NCBI GenBank assembly: GCA_017528375.1
Contig: JAFXOY010000062.1
Span: 1 to 64,000, forward strand
DNA length: 64,000 bases
Direction: 5' to 3'
DNA from: Clostridia bacterium
GTDB taxonomy: Bacteria > Bacillota > Clostridia > TANB77 > CAG-508
The notes under the pieces were generated by a model. The model was not told where the DNA came from and ran no database searches. It saw nothing but the letters and a program-made list of their open reading frames with translations. Below, in pieces: positions 17,643-26,660 of the stretch; the stretch's first letter is position 1; each line of letters opens with the position of its first letter. Made by a program: the position numbers and the translations under genes.

Positions 17643-18353
17643 ATGGACGAAATAGCAAATATGCCACAGCACATTGCAATTATTATGGATGGAAACAGAC
17701 GTTGGGCAAAGGAAAAAGGAATTGAAACAAAGGAAGGTCATAAAGCAGGTGCTGAAAACCTTGAAAACATTGCAAAATATTGTAATGATATAGGCATAAA
17801 GTATTTAACTGTTTATGCGTTTTCCACAGAAAATTGGAAAAGAAGTAAAGAAGAAGTTTCTGCATTAATGCTGTTATTAAAAAACTATCTAAAGAGATTT
17901 TCTAAAAATGCTAACAAAGAAAATATCAGAATTAAAATTTTAGGTGACATTTCTAATTTAGAAGATGGATTGAAGAAAAGTATAGAAGAAGCTGTTGAAA
18001 GAACAAAAAATGGTACAGGGCTAACATTAAATATTGCATTTAATTATGGTGGTAGAAATGAAATTACAAATGCTGTTAAAAAGATAGCATTAAAAGTTAA
18101 AAATAATGAATTAAACATTGAAGATATAAATGAAGATTTAGTAGCACAAAATATGTACACAGAAGATCAACCAGATCCAGATTTATTAATAAGACCAGGT
18201 GGAGAATTACGTACAAGTAATTTCTTGCCATGGCAACTAGTATATTCTGAATTTTATTTTACAGATAAGTATTGGCCAGACTTCAAAAATGAAGACTTAT
18301 TAGAGGCAATACAAACTTTTAACAAAAGAAATAGAAAGTTTGGAGGAAAATAA
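17643..18353 (+). CDS. uppS: Undecaprenyl diphosphate synthase
   Basis: Cis-prenyltransferase making the C55 lipid carrier for peptidoglycan and capsule. 236 residues. Motifs: HIAIIMDGNRRWAKEKG with the catalytic Asp, GHKAGAENL, LTVYAFSTENWKRS, LNIAFNYGGRNEI, DLLIRPGGELRTSNFLPWQ and YSEFYFTDKYWPDF. The downstream gene's ribosome binding site is within its final codons. The lipid made here would be used by the polysaccharide transferase at 54 kb. Confidence 0.98.
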   Translation: MDEIANMPQHIAIIMDGNRRWAKEKGIETKEGHKAGAENLENIAKYCNDIGIKYLTVYAFSTENWKRSKEEVSALMLLLKNYLKRFSKNANKENIRIKILGDISNLEDGLKKSIEEAVERTKNGTGLTLNIAFNYGGRNEITNAVKKIALKVKNNELNIEDINEDLVAQNMYTEDQPDPDLLIRPGGELRTSNFLPWQLVYSEFYFTDKYWPDFKNEDLLEAIQTFNKRNRKFGGK

Positions 18354-18354
18354 T

Positions 18355-19158
18355 ATGAATATGAAACGTATTGCAACAAGTTTAATTGGATTTCCAATCG
18401 TTGCGTGTGCTTTAATTTTTGGAAATAAATATGTTATAGATGTTATTTTTGCTGTTGTATCTGCAATTTCTTTGTATGAATATAATAAAGCATTAAAACT
18501 AAAAGCAAAACCTGTATTATGGATAGGATATTTTGCATGCTTTCTAATGGCATTTATACATATAATTCCAACTCAATATTTAGGAAATATAATAGGAATA
18601 TTAATGGCTACAACAGTCTTAGTTTTATTTTTGCACGTAATAGCCACAAATATGAAAATTAATATTGTAGATATTGCATTAACATTTTTCGGAATATGCT
18701 ATATAGTGATATTCTTAATGTTTATTCCAATACTTACTGGTCGTGAAAACGGTAAACTATTAGTATGGTATATTATATTTGCAGCATGGGGAACTGATGT
18801 ATTTGCATATTGTGTTGGTAGAAGAATTGGTAAGCATAAGTTTAGTGAAGTAAGCCCTAAAAAATCAATTGAAGGTTGTATAGGTGGTACATTAGGTTCA
18901 CTAGTTTTTATAATAGGTTATACAGTATTTTTAAATAATCATTTTGGAATGAATATTAATTATTTATTAATTAGCGTAATTGGAATTATATTAAGTTTAA
19001 TAGGTCAAGTAGGTGATTTTTCTGCATCATCTATTAAAAGATATGTTGGAATTAAGGATTATAGCAATATTTTCCCAGGACATGGTGGAATGCTAGATAG
19101 AATAGACAGTGTAATATTTATTGCACCATTTGCATATTTTTTATTGATGTTAATTTAA
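18355..19158 (+). CDS. cdsA: Phosphatidate cytidylyltransferase (CDP-diglyceride synthase)
   Basis: Integral membrane enzyme converting phosphatidic acid plus CTP to CDP-diacylglycerol. 267 residues, six to eight hydrophobic segments, ending with the signature SSIKRYVGIKDYSNIFPGHG and GMLDRIDS. ATG at 18355 is used because GGAGGAAAA lies at 18342-18350; a TTG at 18340 in the same frame sits upstream of that site and is rejected. It lies 1 nt after uppS. Confidence 0.96.
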   Translation: MNMKRIATSLIGFPIVACALIFGNKYVIDVIFAVVSAISLYEYNKALKLKAKPVLWIGYFACFLMAFIHIIPTQYLGNIIGILMATTVLVLFLHVIATNMKINIVDIALTFFGICYIVIFLMFIPILTGRENGKLLVWYIIFAAWGTDVFAYCVGRRIGKHKFSEVSPKKSIEGCIGGTLGSLVFIIGYTVFLNNHFGMNINYLLISVIGIILSLIGQVGDFSASSIKRYVGIKDYSNIFPGHGGMLDRIDSVIFIAPFAYFLLMLI

Positions 19159-19173
19159 ATTGGAGGAATTATT

Positions 19174-19902
19174 TTGGGATTTATTATAAGTGCAATAAAA
19201 ATAATTTTTTTATTAGGATTTCTTATATTAATTCATGAAAGTGGTCACTTTTTTGTAGCTAAATTATGCAAGATAAGAGTTAATGAATTTGCAATAGGAT
19301 TTGGACCTACTATTTTTAAAAAGCAAGGCAAGGTTACTAAATATGCTCTTCGTTTGATACCTCTAGGTGGATTTGTCAGCATGGAGGGAGAAGAAGAACG
19401 TTCAACTAAAGAAGGATCATTCAGTGAAGCAAGCATAATTAAAAGAATAGCTATTGTAATGGCAGGTGGATTAGTAAATATTATTTTTGCATTAATAATG
19501 TTTTGGGTTTTATCTGTAATTGCAATAGGATTTAAAGATTCTTTTTCTAACGTTGGATTTTTTATTAAGGAAACTATAAAAAATGTAATTCAAATATTTA
19601 CCGGAAAAGTAACAGTGGATGATATGGTTGGACCTGTTGGAATTTCTAATGTTATATCAAAAACATCTGGTTTATTTGATTTTGTTTATATAATGACAAT
19701 TATTTCATTATCACTTGGAGTAACAAATTTATTACCATTTCCACCACTTGATGGAGGAAAGGTTGTATTGCTTATTATTGAAGCAATTAGAAAGAAACCA
19801 TTAAGTCAAAAGGTAGAAGTTGCAATACAGTCAGTTGGTTTTCTTGCGTTGATTACGTTATCAATTTTTGTTACTTATAATGATATTTTGAAAATTAGAT
19901 AA
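19174..19902 (+). CDS. rseP: Site-2 protease, RseP family, short form lacking PDZ
   Basis: Membrane zinc metalloprotease for regulated intramembrane proteolysis. 242 residues instead of the usual 340-450. HESGH zinc site is at residues 21-25, VMAGGLVNIIFALIMF carries the GxxxN region, and LLPFPPLDGG contributes the third metal ligand. The PDZ domain that normally lies between the second membrane segment and the GPVGI motif is absent. TTG start follows GGAGGAATT. In other Clostridia dxr lies between cdsA and rseP and ispG after it; both are missing here. May be a distinct mini-S2P (SpoIVFB-like size) rather than a damaged RseP. Confidence 0.88.
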   Translation: MGFIISAIKIIFLLGFLILIHESGHFFVAKLCKIRVNEFAIGFGPTIFKKQGKVTKYALRLIPLGGFVSMEGEEERSTKEGSFSEASIIKRIAIVMAGGLVNIIFALIMFWVLSVIAIGFKDSFSNVGFFIKETIKNVIQIFTGKVTVDDMVGPVGISNVISKTSGLFDFVYIMTIISLSLGVTNLLPFPPLDGGKVVLLIIEAIRKKPLSQKVEVAIQSVGFLALITLSIFVTYNDILKIR

Positions 19903-19970
19903 ATACTATTTAGGCTATAAAAAAATAAGATTATCGTTTTGATAATCTTATTTTTTTATAGTATTTAAAT
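19901..19970. terminator. Long bidirectional terminator between rseP and the HerA-like gene
   Basis: CTATAAAAAAATAAGATTATC (first base 19915, last 19935) is mirrored by its complement at 19941-19961 around a 5-nt loop, with AAATACTAT/ATAGTATTT extending it outward. Serves both convergent genes. Confidence 0.93.
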
Positions 19971-21533
19971 TTACTTAAATAAATTTTTAATTATTTCAGT
20001 TCCAATTTTTCTTCCTATAGAACCTAATGCAGAGTTAACAACTCTTCCTCCAGCTTTACCTAATTTATATTGAGGTGAATTTTTTCTTGCTTTTTCAGCT
20101 TCTTTTTCCGCAGCTTTTTTAGCTCTTTCTTCTTCACGTTTAGCCTTTTCATCAGCACGCTCTTGTTCTTTTTGAGCTTTTTCTTCGGCTTTAGCTTGCT
20201 TTTCTTGTTCTTTTTGTCGTAAAGCTTCTTGTTCAGCTTCTCTTTTTTGATTTATTTCTTCACTTAATATTTCAAATGCAGAAACATTATCAATTAAAGT
20301 ATCATATTTGCCTTGATAAATGCTTCTTGAAATAACCATAAGTCTCATTGCATCATCTAAAGCACCCATTTGACTTTGTGGTGGCAGAATAGTTGCTTTT
20401 TCAACAACACTTGGTTCACCGGCTTCATTTACAAAAGAAATTAATGCTTCACCAGTTCCTAAATTTAAAATTGCTTCTTCTGTATCAAAAGCAGGGTTAG
20501 CTCTATAAGAATTTGCAACAGCTTTAACAATTTTTTGCTCAGCAGGAGTATATGCTCTTAAATTATGTTGAACTCTATTTCCAAGTTGTGCAAGAATTTC
20601 GTCTGGTATGTCATTAGGAGATTGAGAAATAAAGTAAACTCCAACACCTTTTGATCTTATTAATTTTATAATTTGAACAACACTTGCTTTTATATATTCT
20701 GGTAAATCATCAAATAATAAATGAGCTTCATCAAAGAAGAATATCATTTTAGGTTTATCTAAATCTCCAACTTCAGGAAGATTGTTATTCATAGAAGTTA
20801 ACAACCATAATAAGAAACTTGCATATAATTTTGGTTGTTTAAATAATTCAACTGCATGTAATATGTTAATATTTCCAAGTCCAGCTTCATTTGTTTGGAA
20901 AAGGTCTTTAAGATCAATATCTGGTTCACCAAAGAAATAATTACCACCTTGTTCTTCTAGCATAAGTAAGCTTCTTTGAATAGTTCCAACACTTTGAGAG
21001 GCAACATTTCCATAACTTACAGTATATTCTTTGCTATTTTCTGCAACATATTGTAAAAGAAGTCTTAAATCTTTTAAGTCAATTAACTTATAATTATTTT
21101 CTTTTGAAATTTTAAATACTAAAGCCAAAACACCTTCTTGAGTTTCATTAAGACCTAACATTCTAGATAAAATAGTAGGACCAACACTTTCAAGAGTAGT
21201 TCTTATAGGATGGCCGTTTTTAGCAAAAACATCCCAAAATACGGTTGGAAATCCTTTGAATTGAAAATCTGTTATTCCAAGCTTATCTAATCTTTTTTGA
21301 ATGTTTTCATTGTTTTCTCCAGGAAGACAAGTTGCAGCTAAATCGCCTTTGATATCAGCAAGAAATACTGGTACTCCAGCACTTGAAAAACTTTCTGCCA
21401 TAACTTTTAGAGTAATTGTTTTACCACTTCCAGAAGCTCCTGTAATTAAACCATGTCTGTTTGCTTTGTCTGGAAGAATGAATAATTCCTTGTCATTTGA
21501 TTTTCCAACTAAAATCTTATTATCTAATAACAT
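19971..21533 (-). CDS. HerA-like ATPase, DUF853 (YjgR) family
   Basis: 520-residue FtsK/HerA-superfamily ATPase of the YjgR group. Walker A is TGASGSGKTITLK near residue 32, Walker B is MIFFFDEAHLLFDDLP, followed by SKGVGVYFISQSPNDIPDEI and LAQLGNRVQHNLRAY. The C-terminal 90 residues are a highly charged Ala/Glu/Lys coiled coil ending in a Gly-rich tail. It is predicted to form a hexameric DNA or protein translocase; biological role unknown. The ATG at 21533 is chosen for the GGAGAAATT site; an upstream in-frame ATG at 21584 lacks one. Monocistronic. Confidence 0.9.
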   Translation of the reverse strand: MLLDNKILVGKSNDKELFILPDKANRHGLITGASGSGKTITLKVMAESFSSAGVPVFLADIKGDLAATCLPGENNENIQKRLDKLGITDFQFKGFPTVFWDVFAKNGHPIRTTLESVGPTILSRMLGLNETQEGVLALVFKISKENNYKLIDLKDLRLLLQYVAENSKEYTVSYGNVASQSVGTIQRSLLMLEEQGGNYFFGEPDIDLKDLFQTNEAGLGNINILHAVELFKQPKLYASFLLWLLTSMNNNLPEVGDLDKPKMIFFFDEAHLLFDDLPEYIKASVVQIIKLIRSKGVGVYFISQSPNDIPDEILAQLGNRVQHNLRAYTPAEQKIVKAVANSYRANPAFDTEEAILNLGTGEALISFVNEAGEPSVVEKATILPPQSQMGALDDAMRLMVISRSIYQGKYDTLIDNVSAFEILSEEINQKREAEQEALRQKEQEKQAKAEEKAQKEQERADEKAKREEERAKKAAEKEAEKARKNSPQYKLGKAGGRVVNSALGSIGRKIGTEIIKNLFK

Positions 21534-21709
21534 ATTAATTTCTCCTTTACATGATATTTGTTTATATAATAAACTGTTAACCATATTTTACCGAATTTTT
21601 GCAAATTTTTCAAGATATTATGGGGAAAAATAATTATATTAAAATCTTTTATTTTTGAATTATTTATGATATAGTACATTATGTAAGAATAATTAGGAGG
21701 TATCTATTT

Positions 21710-22393
21710 ATGGATTATATGATTACAGATTATGGATTAATTTTAATATCAATGGCAATAGCAATGTTTGCTCAATTTTATATAAATCACAATTATAAAA
21801 AATATTCAAAAGAAGAAGGTAGAAATGGTGTTTCTGGTTATGAAGCAGCAAGAAGAATTTTGGATAATAATGGATTAGAAAATGTGGAAATTAATCAAGT
21901 TCAAGGAACTTTATCAGATTTTTATGATCCAAGAAATAAAACAGTTAACTTATCAACAGATATTTATAATGGCAGAACTGTTGCAGCTGTTAGTGTTGCA
22001 GCACATGAATGCGGGCATGCTATACAAGATAAAAATGGATATTTATTCTTGAGAATGAGAAGAGCAATAATACCAGTTGTAAATCTTGCATCTTATGCGG
22101 GATATTTTGCTGTATTAATTGGTTTATTTTTCTCATCATTGTTATTGTTACGAATAGGTATTTTAATGGAAGTTATAATCTTTTTATTCCAAGTAATTAC
22201 ATTGCCTGTAGAATTTAATGCATCAAACAGAGGATTAAAGCAAATAAAAGAATTAAATCTATTAGAGAAAGATGAATATTATGGTGGAAAGAAAATGCTT
22301 ACATCAGCTGCGTTAACTTATGTCGCTGGCGTTGTAAGTGCTTTAATTCAAGTTCTAAGATTGGCGTTACTTTTGAGAAGAAGAAATGATTAA
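21710..22393 (+). CDS. Membrane zinc metallopeptidase, YugP family
   Basis: 227 residues with four hydrophobic segments and the zinc-binding helix VAAHECGHAIQD (HECGH at residues 99-103). The family (neutral zinc metallopeptidase, YugP-type) is widespread in Firmicutes with an unclear substrate, probably membrane protein quality control. The segment FYDPRNKTVNLS before the catalytic helix and the EFNASNRGLKQI third-ligand region are typical. RBS AGGAGGTAT. Confidence 0.93.
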   Translation: MDYMITDYGLILISMAIAMFAQFYINHNYKKYSKEEGRNGVSGYEAARRILDNNGLENVEINQVQGTLSDFYDPRNKTVNLSTDIYNGRTVAAVSVAAHECGHAIQDKNGYLFLRMRRAIIPVVNLASYAGYFAVLIGLFFSSLLLLRIGILMEVIIFLFQVITLPVEFNASNRGLKQIKELNLLEKDEYYGGKKMLTSAALTYVAGVVSALIQVLRLALLLRRRND

Positions 22394-22461
22394 TTTGTTA
22401 GAATAATTGGAACAATCTTGGAACGTGTACCAAATTGTACCAAAAAGGGGAGAGGAAAAAT

Positions 22462-23475
22462 ATGATTTATCCGGATTTTTTAAGAAATGGTGATTGCATA
22501 GGTGTTCCAGCACCTTCAAGTGGTGCTTATGATGAATTCCATGTAAAAAGATATGAAAATTCAAAGAAGAAAATGGAAAATATGGGTTATAGATGTGTTT
22601 TGTCAAAAAATATAAATATATCTGATAAATGCAGAAGTGCATCAGCAGAAGAAAGAGCCGAAGAAATTAACAAAATGTTTGAAGACGAAAATATCAATAT
22701 GATTATGTGTGCTGCTGGTGGCGAGTTTTTGGTTGAAATGTTGCCATATGTCAAGTTTGAAAAAATACTTGAGCATCCTAAATTTGTTCAAGGATTTTCT
22801 GATCCAACGGGACTATTATTTCCGATAACAACTAAATATGACATTGCTACAATTTATGGAAATAATTTCACCGAATATGGTGCAGAAGAATACGATAGAA
22901 GTGTTACCGAAAATTTGGAAATATTGCAAGGAAATTTAATTGAACAAGAAAATTATGAAATGTTTGAAAATGAAAGAGCAGAAAGCGTTACAGGTTTAGA
23001 AGGATATAATTTTACAGACAAAGTAGAATGGAAAGTTTTAAATGAAACAAGTGCAACGATGAATGGCAGAATTATTGGAGGATGTCTAGATTTAATTACA
23101 GAACTTGCTGGGACTAAATATGATGGAACATCTCAATTTATCGAAAAATATAAAGAAGATGGAATAATTTGGTATTTTGATAATTGCGAATTATCAATGG
23201 AAGAATTAATACGTACATTTTGGAAATTAAATGAATTAGGCTATTTCAAATATACGAAAGGAATTATATTTGGAAGAAGTGGAAACAACAATTCTTATTT
23301 AGGTTATACAGTTGAAGAGGCATTAAAGGATAGTGTTATAAGTAAACTTGGTTTTCCAATTATTTATGATGCAGATGTATCTCACAAAGGTCCATGCTTA
23401 ACAATAATAAACGGTGCAATTGCAACTATTGAATGCAAAGAAGGAAAAGGAAAAATTAGTTTTGAATTAAAATGA
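22462..23475 (+). CDS. S66-family peptidase (LD-carboxypeptidase / MccF-like)
   Basis: 337-residue serine peptidase of family S66, which trims tetrapeptide stems to tripeptides in peptidoglycan recycling or cleaves acyl-nucleotide antibiotics such as microcin C (MccF). Expected triad: Ser113 in VQGFSDPTGLL, Glu in the WYFDNCELSMEELIR segment, His in DADVSHKGPCLTI. The length and the TxxY GNN-loop region fit the MccF-like branch more than short LdcA, but this cannot be decided here. The ATG at 22462 follows GGGGAGAGGA; an earlier in-frame ATG at 22435 lacks an RBS. Confidence 0.88.
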   Translation: MIYPDFLRNGDCIGVPAPSSGAYDEFHVKRYENSKKKMENMGYRCVLSKNINISDKCRSASAEERAEEINKMFEDENINMIMCAAGGEFLVEMLPYVKFEKILEHPKFVQGFSDPTGLLFPITTKYDIATIYGNNFTEYGAEEYDRSVTENLEILQGNLIEQENYEMFENERAESVTGLEGYNFTDKVEWKVLNETSATMNGRIIGGCLDLITELAGTKYDGTSQFIEKYKEDGIIWYFDNCELSMEELIRTFWKLNELGYFKYTKGIIFGRSGNNNSYLGYTVEEALKDSVISKLGFPIIYDADVSHKGPCLTIINGAIATIECKEGKGKISFELK

Positions 23476-23505
23476 CACATTGATTGAAAAGAAAGGAAGT
23501 TTAAT

Positions 23506-24006
23506 ATGAAAATTAATATAGTAATGGTTGAACCAGAAATACCACAGAATACAGGAAATATAGCTAGAACATGTGCTGCAACAGGTGCAAAATTGCATTT
23601 GGTAAAACCATTAGGTTTTGAAATTACAGACAAGTACTTAAAAAGAGCTGGTTTAGATTATTGGGACAAACTTGATATTGAAGAACACGAATCATTGCAA
23701 GATTTTTTAAATAAATATAAACCAGAAGAAAACAACATGTATTATGCATCAACAAAAGCAACACATTGCTACAGTGATGTTGACTATAGCAATTTTGATG
23801 AAGTTTTTATTTTATTCGGAAAAGAGACAAAAGGTTTACCAGAGGATTTACTACAAAAGTATATTCAAAACACTATAAGAATTCCGATGAGACATAATTT
23901 AAGGTCTTTGAATTTGTCTAATTCTGTTAATATTATTTTATATGAGGTTTTAAGACAAGTGAATTTTGATGGATTAGAGGAAACCAGCAAATATTTTGGA
24001 ATTTAG
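23506..24006 (+). CDS. trmL: tRNA (cytidine/uridine-34-2'-O)-methyltransferase
   Basis: SPOUT-class enzyme that methylates the wobble ribose of tRNA-Leu. 166 residues; hallmarks are EPEIPQNTGNIARTC at the start, FILFGKETKGLPEDLL, IRIPM and SLNLSNSVNIILYEVLRQ forming the SAM-binding trefoil knot. Separated from the S66 gene by 30 nt. A dyad element follows the stop codon. Confidence 0.95.
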   Translation: MKINIVMVEPEIPQNTGNIARTCAATGAKLHLVKPLGFEITDKYLKRAGLDYWDKLDIEEHESLQDFLNKYKPEENNMYYASTKATHCYSDVDYSNFDEVFILFGKETKGLPEDLLQKYIQNTIRIPMRHNLRSLNLSNSVNIILYEVLRQVNFDGLEETSKYFGI

Positions 24007-24030
24007 TCAAACAAGACTGTCCCTTTTTGT

Positions 24031-24110
24031 GTCAAAAATGTCCCATTCCGGGACGGACTCATTTTGGGACATTTTTGACCCAAAATGAGTCCGTCCCCAA
24101 ATGTGTCAAA
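24031..24110. repeat. Intergenic dyad element 3 (GGGACGGACTCATTTTGGG type)
   Basis: Perfect 19-bp arms at 24050-24068 and 24079-24097 with a 10-nt loop. GTCAAAAATGTCCC (24031-24044) can alternatively pair with GGGACATTTTTGAC (24066-24079), so two mutually exclusive folds exist. The GTGTCAAA motif flanks both sides. Confidence 0.9.
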
Positions 24111-24124
24111 GAAAGGAGAAATAA

Positions 24125-25003
24125 ATGATTGATTTACATATTCATTCAAAGTATTCATTTGATGGATCAGATGAATTGATAAAAATTTTAAAAAAAGCTG
24201 AAGAGTTGAAATTAAGCTATATATCTATAACAGATCACAATAATACAGATGCTTATTACGAGTTTGAAAATCTAAATATAAAAGATTATTATTCAGGGAA
24301 AATAATTCCTGGAATTGAAATAAATTCGAAAGCTGCAGGAGTTCCAATTGAAATTTTGGGATATAATTTTGACTATAAAAAAATGAATGAAAATATGAAA
24401 AAAATTATGATATCACCTGAAGAGAGAACAAAAGTTGAATTTAAAAGATTAATAGAAAATTGTAAGAATTATGGAATTAAATTAGATGATGATATTGCTG
24501 AAAAGTTTGATTATAGCGAATTTGCTTCAGGATATGTACATAGAAACATGAAAAAATACGAAGAAAATAAAGGTAAAATAAATGATAGATCATGGGAAAG
24601 CAGTCGTGATTTTTATAGAGATTATATGTCAAACCCAGACACACCATTATTTGTAAAAGCTGATGATTTAGTTCCAGATTTAGATACAGCAATTAATAGT
24701 GTCTTAGATGCTGGTGGAGTAGTTTTTATACCTCATATATATGAATATCGTGATAATACACCAAGAGTTTTAGAATGCCTATTAAAAACAAAAAATATTA
24801 CAGGGTTTGAATGCTATTATACAACATTCACCAAAGAGCAACACGGTTATATTTTAAATCTATGCAAAAACAATAATTATTTTATTTCAGGAGGTTCTGA
24901 CTACCATGGAGATAGAAAGCCTGATACATTTTTAGGTATAGGACATGGTAATTTAGAAATTCCTGATGAGATTGTAATTCCGTGGGGAAAAGAAATATTT
25001 TAA
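24125..25003 (+). CDS. PHP-domain metal-dependent phosphoesterase
   Basis: 292-residue stand-alone PHP protein. Metal-ligand motifs: MIDLHIHSKYSFDGSD, YISITDHNNTDAYYE, KIIPGIEINS, VFIPHIYEY, and SGGSDYHGDRKP. Stand-alone PHP proteins include the 3',5'-nucleoside bisphosphate phosphatase / RNase AM group (YciV) and histidinol phosphatases; the first is more likely from motif order. Between the first and last motif lies an insertion of about 90 residues that is longer than in YciV. Expression is likely shared with trmL, with the dyad element between them. Confidence 0.88.
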   Translation: MIDLHIHSKYSFDGSDELIKILKKAEELKLSYISITDHNNTDAYYEFENLNIKDYYSGKIIPGIEINSKAAGVPIEILGYNFDYKKMNENMKKIMISPEERTKVEFKRLIENCKNYGIKLDDDIAEKFDYSEFASGYVHRNMKKYEENKGKINDRSWESSRDFYRDYMSNPDTPLFVKADDLVPDLDTAINSVLDAGGVVFIPHIYEYRDNTPRVLECLLKTKNITGFECYYTTFTKEQHGYILNLCKNNNYFISGGSDYHGDRKPDTFLGIGHGNLEIPDEIVIPWGKEIF

Positions 25004-25032
25004 ATGTTTGTAGAATTATGTCAAATAATTTG

Positions 25033-25061
25033 TTGACAAAACAATTTTAGCAAAGTACAAT
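25033..25061 (+). promoter_or_regulatory. Promoter of the foreign kinase gene
   Basis: TTGACA (25033-25038), 17-nt spacer, TACAAT (25056-25061). Confidence 0.8.
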
Positions 25062-25117
25062 GAGCATAACTCGAATATCCACAATCATTTCAATTCTTAA
25101 TTAAGGGGGAATGAGTA

Positions 25118-25828
25118 ATGAAAGTATTTTTGCCAGATTTAGTTCGGGAAAACGGAGCTTTAGATTTAAGCAATTTGCCGAACGAGCTACCAACAAAATA
25201 TATCAGTGTAACTGGTCAGGATGGTAGTGGAAAAACAAATTTACGCGACGGGTTAGCTGAGTATTTTTCAGAAAAGGGGAAGGTTGTAATAACAGCTAAA
25301 TCACCATGTGATAAATATTTGGTAAAATTGCTTAATAATGCAATTAGTCAGAATGGCTATGAAGACTGGTATACAGAGCAGATGCTGTTTAGCTTTGCTG
25401 ATGGGCTGCTTTCAAATTATATGATTCAGCTTAACGGCCATTGTGATTATTTTATCTGTCAGAGAGGTCCTATAGATCAGTATGCTCACGGTGTTACAAG
25501 AAGCGGAAAAAAGTATTCAGAGATATACAAAATTCAAAGGCCGGAACGGTTGGCTAAGTTTGATATGTATATTCATCTTAACTGCAGCGCAGATGTAGCA
25601 TGGGGCAGAATTTGCGAAGATGAAGGAAAAGACAGATATGAGTATCCGGAGTATTTTGTTAGACAGGTAAAAAATACTAAGAAGTTGTATGATGATATTA
25701 TTAGAGGTAAGCATAAGGAACTTAATTTCTTAAGAAGCTCAGTTAATACGTACATTGATACAACAAATTTAACAATCACTGAAGTTTTGAAAAAAGCTTT
25801 AAAGGATGTAACTGCTTTTTTGGAATAA
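25118..25828 (+). CDS. Thymidylate-kinase-like P-loop nucleotide kinase, compositionally foreign
   Basis: 236-residue P-loop kinase. Walker A is VTGQDGSGKTNLRDGLAE near residue 32; FICQRGPIDQYAHG resembles the DR[YF]-type lid/substrate motif of deoxynucleoside and thymidylate kinases; DMYIHLNCSADVAWGRI is the usual helix before the LID. A phosphate donor role on dTMP or a deoxynucleoside is inferred. It has its own promoter, AAGGGGGAATG ribosome binding site and terminator. GC content is higher than in neighbours and two CGG codons occur (LVREN, RPERL), unlike native genes. Probably acquired from phage or another genome. Confidence 0.75.
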   Translation: MKVFLPDLVRENGALDLSNLPNELPTKYISVTGQDGSGKTNLRDGLAEYFSEKGKVVITAKSPCDKYLVKLLNNAISQNGYEDWYTEQMLFSFADGLLSNYMIQLNGHCDYFICQRGPIDQYAHGVTRSGKKYSEIYKIQRPERLAKFDMYIHLNCSADVAWGRICEDEGKDRYEYPEYFVRQVKNTKKLYDDIIRGKHKELNFLRSSVNTYIDTTNLTITEVLKKALKDVTAFLE

Positions 25829-25833
25829 TAAAA

Positions 25834-25873
25834 GCAAAAAAGTTCTCGGGAAAATACTCGAGAACTTTTTTTA
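25834..25873. terminator. Bidirectional terminator
   Basis: A-run plus GTTCTCG pairs with CGAGAAC plus T-run around an 11-nt interior; serves the kinase gene and the convergent minus-strand gene. Confidence 0.9.
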
Positions 25874-26308
25874 TTATAAATATTTCTTTAATGTTTCAAC
25901 ACTATCTTCTTGCATTGTAACAAACTCATTAAGAATTTTTTCTACATCAGGAGCAATATTATTATTTTGATTTAATAAACGTCTTCCTTCGATAATTCCC
26001 ATATTAGTTCCTTGCATTAAAAGTTCAGAAAGTTTTGAAGTTGTGTCATCAGTCATAGTTTTCATTTGAATTCCATACCATGTCATCATTTTATTCATAG
26101 CATTGGTTTCATGAGGTTCTTTATCACTATAGTTGGCGTATAATTTGTTTACTCTATTAGAAACATCTTTATATTTATCATATTCAACATTCAAAACTTG
26201 TTTAAAATCACCATCTTTAACTTTTTCTGAAACATAAGAAATTGCATCCATTCCCATAGTTGCACCTTTGTTAACTTCATCTAAAATATTTAAATTATCA
26301 TTTTTCAT
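25874..26308 (-). CDS. Small helical protein, ferritin-like/DUF2383-type bundle possible
   Basis: 144 residues, all-helical, cytosolic: NILDEVNKGATMGMDAISYV, a central TMTDDTTSKLSELLMQGTNM and a C-terminal EFVTMQEDSVETLKKYL. The pattern of long amphipathic helices with Met and Glu resembles small ferritin-like four-helix bundles, but clear iron-binding EXXH motifs are lacking, so the assignment is tentative. The ATG at 26308 is chosen because GGAGGT lies just upstream; the ATG at 26323 overlaps that site. Divergent from the tyrS leader. Confidence 0.65.
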   Translation of the reverse strand: MKNDNLNILDEVNKGATMGMDAISYVSEKVKDGDFKQVLNVEYDKYKDVSNRVNKLYANYSDKEPHETNAMNKMMTWYGIQMKTMTDDTTSKLSELLMQGTNMGIIEGRRLLNQNNNIAPDVEKILNEFVTMQEDSVETLKKYL

Positions 26309-26381
26309 TTTAAATACCTCCATATAAATATTTAATTAATTCTAGTATGTACACAAATTAGTAAAATATTCTAAAAAACTC

Positions 26382-26410
26382 TTGCAAAAATCTACAAAAA
26401 ATATTATAAT
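26382..26410 (+). promoter_or_regulatory. Promoter of the tyrS T-box transcript
   Basis: TTGCAA (26382-26387), 17-nt spacer, TATAAT (26405-26410). Confidence 0.75.
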
Positions 26411-26439
26411 TATCTCAATAAAATTTAATTGCGTTTTAA

Positions 26440-26657
26440 AAAGAAAATCAGTAGTATTTTTATAGTTACAAAGAGAAAGAGAGATAGTGGTTGCTGAAAA
26501 CTATCAGTATATAAAATTATGAATTACAATTCTTAAAGTAATTAACGTTGGCAACGAATAGCCGTCAATGAAGGTATGTATTTTAGAGAATATGTACAAA
26601 TAAAGGTGGTACCACGAGTTAAATCGTCCTTTAAGCGGGAAGATTTAACTCTTTTTG
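26440..26657 (+). promoter_or_regulatory. T-box riboswitch controlling tyrS
   Basis: The 431-nt gap before tyrS is filled by this leader and the dyad element after it. A purine-rich AGAGAAAGAGAGA start of stem I is followed by a GATAGTGG / ACTATC hairpin, a likely specifier TAC at 26525-26527 (tyrosine) within GAATTACAATTC, and the invariant T-box AGGTGGTACCACG (26604-26616) that pairs with the uncharged tRNA acceptor end. The terminator is GAGTTAAATC (26616-26625) with GATTTAACTC (26642-26651) and a T-tract. Uncharged tRNA-Tyr should favour read-through into tyrS. Confidence 0.93.
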
Positions 26658-26660
26658 TTT

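Noticed and set aside
24007..24124. Riboswitch or attachment site after trmL
   Set aside because: The symmetric dyad with GGGACGGACTC arms recurs at several sites and has no riboswitch core or integrase context.
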